Part shown: positions 32,001-40,000 of the stretch, piece by piece | Numbering within the stretch: the stretch's first letter is position 1 | Layout of the letters: every line of letters starts with the position of its first letter | Assembly (NCBI GenBank): GCA_905221605.1 | Contig: CAJNDS010002116.1 | Coordinates: 12,501 to 52,500 of the forward strand | Length of the DNA: 40,000 nucleotides | Origin: Symbiodinium natans | Lineage: Eukaryota; Sar; Dinophyceae; Suessiales; Symbiodiniaceae | Direction of reading: 5' to 3' | Notes under the pieces: generated by a model | Database searches by the model: none | What the model saw: only the letters and a program-made list of their open reading frames with translations | What the model was told of the DNA's origin: nothing | Translations under genes and position numbers: made by a program

Positions 32001-33268
32001 AACCCTAAACCCTAAACCCTACCGAAACCCTAAACCCAAGTTGGGGTCCGGGTCTTGTGCCTGATTTTGGGGCTTGCGGGATGGCTTGGAGGCTTTCTGA
32101 TTTAGGGGTTTAGGGGAGAAGGGGTTTTTAGGGTATTTAGGGCTTTTAGGGTTTAGGGTTTAGGGTTTAGGGTTTAGGGTTCAGGGTAGCTTTCGGGTAT
32201 CTAGGTTTAAGCTTTGAGGTGTTAGGGTAGTTGGGCATTTATGGGTAGGGTATTTAAGGGTGCATAGTTAGGGGATTTCGGGCTGCGGGGTATTTAGGGC
32301 TTATAAAGGGCTTTAGAGGTTCAAAGTGTTCAGGTTATTAAAGGCATGTAGGTGTTGTTTAGGGTTTTACCGCTAGGGTTTTGGGCTGTTTGGGTACTTT
32401 GCGGGCGTTATGGATCGAAGGAACAGTACTCACTGAAATCAAACTGCTAGGTGTTGAGGGAAATAAGGCTCTGTATTTCCAGTACCCCGCGGAAGGGCAC
32501 CCCAGATGTACACTCGCCAATTTGTAGCAAGAACCCCCCACCAAGAAAGGAAATAACGGCAAAGCCTGAGCCAAAGGCCCGACACATTGCTAAACCCTAA
32601 ACCCTATAAACCCTAGACCCTGAAAAGTGTAGTGGTTTAGGGTCAAGGGTGTCGATTAGCAGTCAACATGCGCTCACTCGACGTCCAACAGCTCAGGGTT
32701 TTGGGCTTAAGGACCTTACTAGTAGCAACCTATAACCCCTTTCAACCGTTTGAACCCTGAACCCTAAACCCTAAACCCTAAACCCTAAACCCTAAACCCT
32801 AAACCCTAAGGATCAGGAAGGCCAGAGTAAATCGAGGACCGAGGCTCAGATTGATGATCCTGCGCCGATCAACATGAGCCGGCGCAGCACTTGAAATCGA
32901 GGCTTGCTGGTTGCAGGTAGGGCATGAATCGCCTGAGTTGCTTAGGGTTTAGGGTTTAGGGTTTAGGGTTTAGGGTTTGGGGTTTAGGGTTTAGGGTTTA
33001 GGGTTAGCCGCGGGTTTAGGGTTAGCCGCTAAACCCTGCTATACTCCCTGAACATGTGTGAAGGAGGCAGAGTGGCGTAGGATCTCATGATCCCAAAGCA
33101 GGGTATGCCCTTCGCTATATCATGCACTGATAAAGGAACATCGCCCCCCCCCCCCCCCCCCCCCCCCCGGCCCTCCCCCCTCTTACACCTCCCGGCACCA
33201 GGTGCTTTGGTTGCTCTTCTTGGTTTATTCATTGATGGGTTGGTGTTGGTCTGAGAGCTAGATTTTTA

Positions 33269-33299
<31 letters not shown>

Positions 33300-34244
33300 T
33301 GTATGTATGTATGTTATATTTATGCAATGTGCTATTCACATATCAAAAAATATTATACATAATATATATATATATATACATATACATGTATTGCTATATC
33401 TGTGTATATATATATATATCATTGAATGTATCTATATTTTCTAGATTCGGTGACCCCGAAAAAGTATTATGCTACATGTATATGGCTTGAGAAACTGAAA
33501 ACTTTCTCAAGGGCACCCGAGTGTCGAGATGCCAGGCATTTATTCCAGCACCCGCTGCAGAAGAGGGAGTTGCCACAGTCATGGGACACAGCGTTCCGAG
33601 CTACCATACTGCCTTGGCTCTTGACAAAGAACTAAGAAAAAATAGGTACCGCAAAGAATCAGCAAAAAAACAAATACACATACATATATATATATACATG
33701 TGCACACGCATTATTTAATTTATACCTAAAGACTCCTGTCCTTTTACATGGTTATACAGGGTTTCTAGTCAACCCTAAACCTCAACCCAGACCCTTCCTT
33801 CCCTACCAAGATGCAAATGGGGCATTCGAAACACTGGAGGTCGACTGGCTCGTCGACCCAGTCCTCATCGTGGCCGCATTCCTCCTTGGTAGCCCTGTAC
33901 TTGTAGGGTTTAGGGTTTAGGGTGTAGGGTTTAGGTTTTAGGGTTTAGGGTTTAGGGTGAAACCACTGTATATCGAACTAGCCCCTCAGATTCGGGGCTT
34001 GGGGCGATCTGCGACACCTTTCAGACAAAAAACTTAGGGTACCCTAGGTCGAGTGGGCCAGTTTCTTAAATCGGGGGGGGGGGGGGGGGGGGAGGTCGAC
34101 GCAGCAAAGGTTGGGCCAAGAAATGACAAAGGCCAAGTTTCGGCCCGGGCCCTGTGGCCGGGTTTAGGGTTTAGGGTTTAGGAATTCCAGCCATATTCAA
34201 GCTTTTAACTTGTCGGGAGCAAATGGATCCATTTCGAAATCCAT
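29046..34244 (-). CDS. TRAF-like protein: RING finger plus TRAF-type zinc fingers
   Basis: Probable ubiquitin ligase or signalling adaptor (inference). Exons in coding order: 34244-34210 (MDFEMDPFAPD), 33894-33807 (ends VDLQCFECPICIL), 33619-33517 (AVSHDCGNSLFCSGCW and KCLASRHS), 32932 to about 32860 (GDSCPTCNQQ...), 31936-31889 (IRCPNRCSEEFPLCEK), 30839-30765 (LPRRACEEAHLQECPQRL), 29890-29834 (VPCSECDEVVRANELAEHK), 29135-29046 (GCRGRLSPCKLCGEMVFESE). CPIC...CPTC brackets a RING; the usual CGH is CGN here. HLQECPQRL-VPCSEC is the typical TRAF-type zinc-finger arrangement. The 3' boundary of the exon at 32932 is uncertain and the C-terminus is not fixed. Donors: GT, GT, GT, unknown, GA, GC, GA, GC. 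Introns hold arrays, family A and B elements, microsatellites and an AT-rich insert. Confidence 0.88.
29145..29213 (+). repeat. Telomere-like TTTAGGG array
   Basis: Ten units just upstream (in gene direction) of the TRAF-like exon 29135-29046. A second array at 29319-29411 follows. Between them about 29316-29276 minus is open (ELRGPFWC before GTAAAG) but was not needed for the gene model. About 29540-29474 minus (ALGFDVVPRQGRLRMRPRLE) is likewise unplaced. Confidence 0.97.
29626..29654 (+). repeat. Dispersed repeat family C, copy 3
   Basis: ACCCCATACTTCAGAACCCT followed by ATAAAGGTAAG, in the TRAF-like intron 29136-29833. Confidence 0.6.
29907..29924. repeat. GA dinucleotide microsatellite
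   Basis: Nine GA units, 17 bp upstream of the TRAF-like exon start at 29890 on the transcribed strand, where it reads as a CT-rich (pyrimidine) tract before the acceptor. Confidence 0.9.
30510..30628 (+). mobile_element. Dispersed element family A, copy 2
   Basis: Best match to copy 1 at 4220-4328, with the same GCCCAGT start, AAAAAGGGTGCCCTTTTTTG core and ACTGGGCATCCTAGG end. It differs by an extra TTTAAAGGGG-like internal duplication. It sits in the TRAF-like intron 29891-30764. Confidence 0.75.
31200..31660. other. AT-rich segment of unlike composition
   Basis: About 460 bp with clearly lower GC than its surroundings and no telomere-like units, inside the TRAF-like intron 30840-31888. 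ORFs of 60-90 codons exist on both strands but show no family. It resembles organellar DNA in composition, so a mitochondrial or plastid insertion is possible. I could not match it to a named organelle gene. Confidence 0.55.
31980..32036 (-). repeat. Telomere-like CCCTAAA array
   Basis: Eight units, one disrupted (CCCTACCGAAA), upstream of the TRAF-like exon 31936-31889 in gene order. Confidence 0.95.
32474..32550 (+). mobile_element. Family B element, diverged copy
   Basis: TATTTCCAGTACCCC, then GGCACCCCAG, TGTACACTCGCCAAT and AAGAACCCC occur in the same order as in 26860-26925. Terminal arms are not clear. Confidence 0.4.
32757..32810 (-). repeat. Telomere-like CCCTAAA array
   Basis: Seven units in the TRAF-like intron. 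A TTTAGGG array in the opposite orientation lies at 32943-33005 on the other side of the exon 32932-32860. Near it GGGTTAGCCGC occurs twice (33002-33012 and 33020-33030) around a single repeat unit. Confidence 0.95.
33271..33480. repeat. ATGT and AT microsatellites
   Basis: Eleven ATGT units at 33271-33314, then AT runs at about 33359-33377 and 33405-33419. They lie in the TRAF-like intron 32933-33516 with a poly-C run at 33147-33168. The Met/Tyr/Val/Cys-rich ORF there is a repeat translation. Confidence 0.95.
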
Positions 34245-34496
34245 TTTGCGGAGCTTTTCCCTAAACCCGAAACCATAAACCCTAGACCCCGAAGCCTCCA
34301 AACAGGGGATTGGGTGGCTGCCCCAGCTTGTGTGTGTGTCTGTGTGTGTGGATTTGGGCTACGTGGTACAGATACTCTCTTAAGAAATCGATAAAGGAAC
34401 CTAGCATACCGTGGCAGTTAAGAAACTTAGGGTACTCTAACCGCCGGAAAGTTGGAATAAGGGTTTAGGGTTTACGGTTTCATTTAGGGTTTCAGG

Positions 34497-34626
34497 TACC
34501 GCTGCTTCACCAAGCTTCCACCTCTTCAATGCAAACAACGCCATCTGCCATGGCTTTCCCCCCCCCACACAGGGGAGCTTACCTTTTTGGCGTGAACGAT
34601 GTTCTACCTGAACACACCGAATACAC
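34497..34626 (-). CDS. Candidate minus-strand exons, unassigned
   Basis: About 34617-34590 reads VEHRSRQK between TTCAG|GTA and a GTAAGC donor. About 34555-34500 is open in two frames (WQMALFALKRWKLGEAAV; ADGVVCIEE). They could be C-terminal exons of the branching enzyme by position, but no family residue supports this. Confidence 0.25.
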
Positions 34627-34777
34627 CACAAAGTGCCTAATCCCCAAATTCCTAAACACCCGACTTCCAACATCTTGTCATGGGTATCCCGGCTACACCC
34701 CTCTATACTACCCCCCCCCCTTGGTTCCTTGATGAAATAACCTTAACTAGGCTTAACTATCCCTAAACAGCCTTACT

Positions 34778-35390
34778 ATGTCAGACAAAGAACATGTCCT
34801 TGACCGAGCATGCATTACCCCAACCCCGGCACTCCATTTGCTGAGCCGAAAACAAGAAAGCCACAGAGATGGCCTCCTAAATCTGCAGGCCTCCACATAC
34901 TCACCCGAAGCCCCCCAACCCGTAAACCCTAAACCCTAAACCCTTGCTCCCCGAGCACTGCCGCTGCGTGCCTTTGGCAATGGAAGGCACCTCTGCTGAA
35001 TAGGGGGTGGGGGGTGTAAGGGCTTCAGGGTTTGGGGTTTAGGGCTTCAGGGTTTCAAAGGGAGTCGAGCTTGGCACCCCCAAGGATGCACCCCTAAGAG
35101 GTTCCCTCCATAGACTCCCAAAACAGCCCTTCGATGCTCTTGGAGGGATCTTCAAAAAGGGGCTCCCCAAACCCGAGGGTACGACCTTAGGGTATGGGCT
35201 TCAAGGCTTTAAGAACTCTGTGAACCCCGCAAGCTCCCCCACCCCCCGTATTGGTTGGCTTAGAGCTGAGTTTTACGCAGTCTGGGGTTCACAACAAGGC
35301 TCAGGGGTTTAAGGCCCTGTGGTTGAGATGCTTCGAAAATAATCTTGACAAAGAGTCTCCTCTTCAAACCTTCACGCCAAGGGTTCATAA
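34778..35390 (+). CDS. Candidate divergent plus-strand gene, first two exons
   Basis: 34778-34888 starts ATG (MSDKEHVLDRACITPT..., 37 codons) and ends CTGCAG|GC. 35281-35390 starts after GCAG|TCT and reads SGVHNKAQGFKALWLRC and on to FTPRVHK before a canonical GTAAGC donor; the phase joins exactly. A further open plus-strand stretch is at about 35478-35560 (KKEKAEASMGHPPQ). It would be divergent from the TRAF-like start at 34244. A weakness is that the branching-enzyme gene should have C-terminal exons on the minus strand in this same interval. Family not recognised. Confidence 0.4.
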
Positions 35391-35792
35391 AGTAAGCGCT
35401 GCAGCCACGCAGAGTCCTAGCCGCCCAGTAACCGACGAATGAAAAGGGTTTGGGCTAAATAAGGGTTTAGGGTTAGCTTCGTCCTCACCCCCAAAAAGGA
35501 GAAGGCAGAGGCTTCTATGGGGCACCCTCCCCAACCTCCAATTTCCCGAGAGTTTGGTACTCGACCGCTTAGGTTGGGTTGGGGGTCTTGACCCCGAAAA
35601 AATATTCGATGAGAAGGCCCTTTCCCCTAAACCCTAAACCTTAAACCCTAAACCCTAAACCCCTAGAATTGCCCCTCCGAAAAACTTAACCTTGAGTATC
35701 AGAAGATGTAAATACGCCGCTCGGATAGATTTCCAGAGGATATAAAGGTTTAAGGTTTATAGGGCTCAGGGCTTAGGGCTTACGGCATCCTG

Positions 35793-35922
35793 AACCCTAA
35801 ACCCTAAACCCTAAACCCTAAACCCTAAACCCTAAACCCTAAACCCTAAACCCTAAACCCTAAACCCTAAACCCTAAACCCTAACCCTAAATACCCTAAA
35901 CCCTAAACCCTAAACCCTAAAC
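35793..35922 (-). repeat. Telomere-like CCCTAAA array (about 18 units)
   Basis: Long clean array just downstream (in gene direction) of the branching-enzyme exon ending at 35951. A TTTAGGG array lies on the other side at 36015-36085, starting six bases from the exon start at 36009. Confidence 0.98.
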
Positions 35923-35950
35923 CCCTCAACTCTCGACGCCATGCGCTTGC

Positions 35951-38673
35951 CTCGATGCCGAAGTCCGTGTACTGCTGCCACGGGTGCCAGTTGAGCACGA
36001 AGAGGCAGCCTCAGTGTAGGGTTTAGGGTCTAGGGTCTAGGGTTTAGGGTTTAGGGTTTAGGGTTTAGGGCTTAGGGTTTGGGGACTACTACAGTTTGCT
36101 TAAGAACCCCCCCGCCCCCCAAAACATCAAAAACACAAACCCCTATATTGCCCTCATAAGGGGGAGTGTTCTTAAGCAGTTAGTAGTCTAGGGGCTTAGG
36201 GGGAGGATCCGGAGCCCTCCTGTCCCGAAAAAGCACGTGAAGACCCACATGTACAGGGTTTAGGGTTTAGGGTTTAGGGTTTAGGGTTTAGGGTTTAGGG
36301 TTTAGGGTTTAGGGTTTAGGGTTGTGATTTCGGTGCCTAACCGAAGAGTGGATGGGTGGGGGTTCAGGAAGAGGGAGGGGCGAAACACTGCGCAGCACAC
36401 GTTCATGATTTTCTGGCATGTTCATAACATCGCGCGCGCGCTCCGAACAGCACACGGGACAACATATAGTCCACAGGCACACGCACACAAACAAATCTGT
36501 CGACAGGCATCGGCATTTGCACCATCTCCCAACGTGAACATACGTCACATGTTCATATTCTGCGTTGACATCACGTGCTCCAAACATAGTCTACGTTGAA
36601 TATTGCACATACCACACGCGCACGAGCCCAAAGGTATTGGTAAACAAGCATCAACGTGTGGATCTGCACCTGAACCTTCAAAGCAACCATCTCCGAGCTT
36701 AGGGTCCTTGGGCTTCTGGAAATGTTCTGAACCTGTCATGGGGTTTAGGGTTTAGTTTAGGGTTTAGGGTTTAGGGTTTAGGGTTTAGGGTTTAGGGTTT
36801 AGGGTTTAGGGTTTAGGGTTTAGGGTTTAGGGTTTAGGGTTTAGGGTTTAGGGTTTAGGGTTCAAGCCTCGTGACAGCACCGAATGCGAACCGGGCTCTT
36901 AAACCCCAACCCACGCCATCCAGCCACTCTAAACCCTCAAAGTGCCCTCAAAACACTGCTCCCCCGGGGGCCCACGCTGCCACGCCTGTAAATGACGACC
37001 TTGTCCTCTTCGCTCTGGACTAGTACGTCCTGCTCCTGCTGATCGCAGACAAAAGGCCTTTTCCCAAGCTCACGTCGCTCTTTTCCATTGCGAAACCCAA
37101 GTTTAGGGCTTAGGGTGGCCCCACAAAGGGCTTCAAGACCTTGAGCCCTGAACCGGAAACCCTCAACCCCGGGCCCTACATTAAATCATCTGCATTCGCA
37201 GGTACGCACGCAGTATAAAAACCCCAGGCACCGGTGGAAGAATGACAACCCACCCATGGGTCCCATGTCAGCAGGCACTTGCAAACAAGCCACGTAGCCA
37301 GGACCAAGACTCACCCAGAAAGCCAAAGAAAATTTCCGACCGTCAGCCTGAAGATGCACCCCAAGAAGCAGAAACGACCCTGACCACCAGGGAGGCCCTT
37401 GAAGCTCCTTAATGAGATCCCTCAAGAAAACCTTGTAAATAAAAGGAGACCCTAGTACATCATGCCCCTAAAGGGAACGACTCATGGAGGCGCCTGAAGA
37501 AACACCAGGCCACCAAAAGAGGTGCGGCCCCTAAAGGGAACCCCCCCCGCCAAATGTTTAGCCTCAACCCCTGAACCTTAACTCTAAATCCTGAAGGGAA
37601 GCCTGAAGGAGGCTGCTAGAGGAAGCCCTTTAAAAGGATGCCTCGGAGTTTGCTTGGGATCTAGGGATCTTGGTTAAGGGTTTAGAATTCAGCAATAAGT
37701 TCGACACCCTGAAGCACTGGTTTAGGGTTTAGGGTTTAGGGTTTAGGGTTTAGGGTTTAGGGCGGGAGGCCGAGTCCTTCGACGCCAGCCAGCCCAACTG
37801 ATCTGCTGCGCCTGGGTGGCACGTCGTTTGTGGGTGGTCGGGTTTATAGGGCTTAGGATGGTTCAGGGATTCAGGCCCTGAAGCTTTGAACCCTAAACCC
37901 TGTAGCCATAAACCCTGTAGCCCTAAACCCGAAAATTTTTCGAAGCCCTACTAGCGAAGCCCTGGCGCCTTGCCCGATCGTGCGGAAGCTTCCTCCACGT
38001 TCCGAGATCCGCTAAGAGCAACCCTGCTACCAGCATTTGGCTACAGAATGTGCAGAAAGGGGCAGGCCCGGAACCCCGAAACCCTAAACCCGCCCTCCGG
38101 GCTTCGTACATGTGGCGGCTGACGGAAATAAGGGAACCCTAATATCGACCCCCATTAGTAGGATTCCCTTAGAATCAGGACCCCAATAAGGTACCCCGAA
38201 TTTCGGAAACCCCCCATCTAGGGTTTGTTAAGGCTTAGTGTTTTTGGGTCAAGGGTTTTAGGGTCTATAGCCCAGGAGTCGACTCTGGGAGTTGTTCAAA
38301 CCCAAAAAAACCCGAAACCCCAAGCTCCAAACCCTAAACCCTAAACCCTATACCCCAAACCCTAAACCTACTCCCCAGTACCTCGTTAAGAAATGTGCCC
38401 CAAACCCTAGACCCTTTACCCCAAACCACAGACCTACTCCCCTGTACCCCCTAAAACATGTGCACAACCTGGTACCCTTTTGGGGTTGGTCATTTTAACC
38501 CTAAACCCTAAACCCTAAACCCTAAACCCTAAACCCTAAACCCTAAACCCTAAACCCTAAACCACCAGAACCAACAAAAGGGTAAAGGGCACCACTGGGC
38601 TACCAAGGCAAGAATAAGCCGAGACTCTGTTGAGGGCCGACTCAAAAGTCTCCATCTGATTGAATTTCAGCTC
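35951..38673 (-). CDS. GBE1: 1,4-alpha-glucan branching enzyme, C-terminal-region exons
   Basis: Transfers alpha-1,4 chains to alpha-1,6 branch points in starch/glycogen synthesis (EC 2.4.1.18, GH13). Exons in coding order, all in phase: 38673-38628 (ELKFNQMETFESALN, GA donor), 37811-37777 (AADQLGWLASK, GA donor), 37035-36981 (EQDVLVQSEEDKVVIYRR, GC donor), 36009-35951 (CLFVLNWHPWQQYTDFGIE, GC donor). Together they align residue by residue, without gaps in the first 44, to the last catalytic-domain helix (YGWL-type motif), the following linker and the F.FNFHP..SYTDY beta-strand motif of eukaryotic branching enzymes. N-terminal exons should lie above 38673 and C-terminal ones (LDSD region) below 35951; neither was found. 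Introns 36010-36980, 37036-37776 and 37812-38627 carry TTTAGGG arrays. Confidence 0.93.
36256..36322 (+). repeat. Telomere-like TTTAGGG array
   Basis: About nine and a half units in the branching-enzyme intron 36010-36980. Unique sequence at 36330-36735 follows; its 64-92 codon ORFs show no family and no exon needed by the gene. Confidence 0.97.
36739..36862 (+). repeat. Telomere-like TTTAGGG array (about 17 units)
   Basis: Clean array with one shortened unit (TTTAGTTTAGGG) near its start, in branching-enzyme intron 36010-36980. Confidence 0.98.
37720..37763 (+). repeat. Telomere-like TTTAGGG array
   Basis: Six units, 14 bp from the branching-enzyme exon end at 37777. In the same intron GCCCCTAAAGGGAAC occurs at about 37464 and again at about 37528 as a direct repeat. 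Confidence 0.97.
38137..38215 (-). repeat. Dispersed repeat family E, copy 2
   Basis: Reverse complement matches 12028-12110: GGGGGTTTCCGAAATT, GGGGTACCTTATTGGG, ATCCTACT. It lies in the branching-enzyme intron 37812-38627. Confidence 0.65.
38496..38563 (-). repeat. Telomere-like CCCTAAA array
   Basis: Nine or ten units, followed at 38577-38600 by the end fragment of a family A element (AAAGGGCACCACTGGGC), 27 bp from the branching-enzyme exon end. Confidence 0.97.
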
Positions 38674-38680
38674 CTAAACA

Positions 38681-38825
38681 AGGTTTAGGGTTTAGGGTTT
38701 AGGGTTTAGGGTTTAGGGTTTGGGGTTTAGGGTTTAGGGGTTTAGGGTTTGGGGTTTAGGGTTTAGGGGTTTAGGGTTTGGGGTTTAGGGTTTGGGGTTT
38801 AGGGTTTGGGGTTCAGGGTTTGGGG
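38681..38825 (+). repeat. TTTAGGG array with a higher-order period
   Basis: After five pure units the order TTTGGGG-TTTAGGG-TTTAGGGG repeats three times or so, a higher-order unit of about 22 bp, then alternates TTTAGGG/TTTGGGG. The acceptor TTTAG|GAG of the branching-enzyme exon at 38673 is next to this array. Confidence 0.95.
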
Positions 38826-39020
38826 CTTGTAGGGGTTTTGGATTTGGGGCTGAGAGTCTGGGGTGCTTCAAAGTTAAGAAATTCCTGGTACCCTCGCCAA
38901 TTAAAGAGAGGCTTCTTATTCAGCGCTGTGGCTGTACCTTGAACCGTAAAAACCGAAAACCCAAAACCTTAAAAACCCGGCCACGCAACATCCTTACGCA
39001 CACACACCGCCCTCTTCGTC

Positions 39021-39070
39021 CTTGTTGTCTGCCAACTCAAACTTGACGCGCGAAGGCTCATCATTGAAGC
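39021..39070 (-). CDS. Candidate exon, unassigned
   Basis: Between AAG|GC and AAG|GA, reading FNDEPSRVKFELADNK. The site pattern and phase style match the branching-enzyme gene just downstream, but I could not match the residues to that enzyme. Other open minus stretches at about 39165-39118 (DIGRVRESVQQ) and 39505-39450 (KQKQVPEPRDSGAR) are similar in quality. Confidence 0.4.
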
Positions 39071-39795
39071 CTTGACTGGCACAGAGGAACGAGCCTGTGC
39101 CCCAAACACTAAACCGCCTGCTGCACAGACTCCCTTACGCGGCCAATGTCGGGTTTGGGGGTTGAGGGTAGGACCCTAAACCCTAAACCCCCTTAGGTCA
39201 GAATGTAGGGAACCCCAAACCCTCCCTGTAGGGTTTAGGGTTCCGGGGTCCTCTCAGAACCCGGGGAGCAACCAAGCACGTAAAGGAAAGGTGTCACGCG
39301 GTTTAGGGTTTAGGGTTTGGGGTTTAGGGTTTATGGTTTAGGGTTTAGGATCTCGAAACCCCAAACCCTAAACCCCAAACTCTAAACCCTAAACCCAAGA
39401 ATGGGTTCAAGAAGGGACCCTAAAACTTTGAGCTTCGCCCTCTTAGCTTAGACACGTGCCCCAGAATCCCGCGGTTCCGGCACCTGCTTCTGCTTGCGGG
39501 GTGTTTCGAAAACCCCAAACCCCAAACCCCGAACCCCAAACTCCCTAAACCCTAAACCCTAAACCCTAAACCCGAAACCCTAAACCCTAAACCCTGAGGT
39601 TTCGGGTTTCGGCTTCACGGGCCGCTACAGTTGATGGAACTACGTTCTGGAAGATACCAGGTAGCTGGTCAAGGGCACGACCTGGCCTGTTGGGTTTAGG
39701 GTTTAGGGTTTAGGGTTTAGGGTTTAGGGTTTGCGCTGTCTACGTGAAAGCATCCGGAGAGATGACGGCAGCAGGAGAAGTCATGACGGCACGAA

Positions 39796-39940
39796 AATCA
39801 CCAAACCCCCCAAAAACCCAAACCCTAAACCCCAAACCCTAAACCCCAAACCCGAAACCCTAAACCCTAAACCCCAAACCCGAAACCCCAAACCCTAAAC
39901 CCCAAACCCTAAACCCTAAACCCTAAACCCTAAACCCCCA
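39796..39940 (-). repeat. CCCTAAA / CCCCAAA / CCCGAAA mixed array
   Basis: Heptamers with the fourth base varying among T, C and G, ending in clean CCCTAAA. No coding sequence is supported in 39.2-40 kb apart from short open stretches, e.g. about 39680-39640 minus (QVVPLTSYLVSS). Confidence 0.95.
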
Positions 39941-40000
39941 ACACCCAAATCCTAAAGACCGCCTTTGGGGGTCTCTAAGCTTCTGGCCGTTCCCGGGCCG

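Noticed and set aside
33426-33718. Plus-strand ORFs of 65-69 codons.
   Set aside because: They are antisense shadows of the RING exon 33619-33517 and adjoining microsatellite.
1-40000. The window might be a chromosome end (true telomere or subtelomere).
   Set aside because: Arrays are short, occur in both orientations throughout, and lie inside introns of recognisable genes. No terminal array at either edge.
1-40000. Tandem arrays taken as CRISPR or other bacterial repeats.
   Set aside because: Heptamer tandem repeats without spacers, in DNA with spliced genes.
1-40000. tRNA, rRNA, spliced-leader RNA genes.
   Set aside because: No cloverleaf with conserved arms, no rRNA core sequence and no dinoflagellate spliced-leader sequence was found by eye; a covariance-model search would be needed to exclude them.

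Overview
This is eukaryotic nuclear DNA, most likely from a dinoflagellate (inference). Tracts of the plant/algal-type telomere heptamer TTTAGGG/CCCTAAA lie every few hundred bases in both orientations. Between them sit very short exons, about 33-100 bp, whose phases fit together. In the genes I could assemble, introns begin with GT, GC or GA and end in AG, usually AG|G. That donor mix is characteristic of dinoflagellate genes. Long ORFs are almost absent, and most ORFs of 60-100 codons are either translated repeat (LNPKP, GLGFRV peptides) or shadows of small exons.

Three genes are recognisable, all on the minus strand. (1) GMP reductase starts at 6573 and runs leftwards off the window; ten exons can be placed and one very small exon is missing. 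(2) A TRAF-like protein with an N-terminal RING finger followed by TRAF-type zinc fingers starts at 34244 and can be followed to 29046. A phase-0 chain of coiled-coil-like exons at 27408-25946 may be its 3' part or a separate gene. (3) Four exons of a 1,4-alpha-glucan (starch/glycogen) branching enzyme cover the end of the catalytic domain and the start of the C-terminal beta domain, 38673-35951.

Region by region: 1-6.6 kb GMP reductase; 7.4-9.1 kb unassigned minus-strand exons; 9.1-13.8 kb repeat-rich with isolated candidate exons; 13.9-15 kb a candidate plus-strand gene; 15-22 kb repeats plus unassigned minus-strand exons, one carrying a protein-kinase glycine loop; 22.3-22.9 kb nothing firm; 23.25-25.66 kb a repeat-free block bounded by inverted repeats; 25.9-34.2 kb the coiled-coil exons and the TRAF-like gene; 34.8-35.4 kb a candidate divergent plus-strand gene; 36-38.7 kb branching enzyme; 38.7-40 kb repeats with one candidate exon.

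The most unusual feature is that introns are largely built of telomere-like repeat, and the repeat itself supplies some inferred splice sites (TTTAG|G acceptors, GTTTAGG donors). Small dispersed elements with inverted ends occur inside the same introns. The assembled genes do not form one pathway: one is purine salvage, one storage-glucan synthesis, one probably ubiquitin signalling. No tRNA, rRNA, CRISPR array or bacterial-type operon signal was seen.
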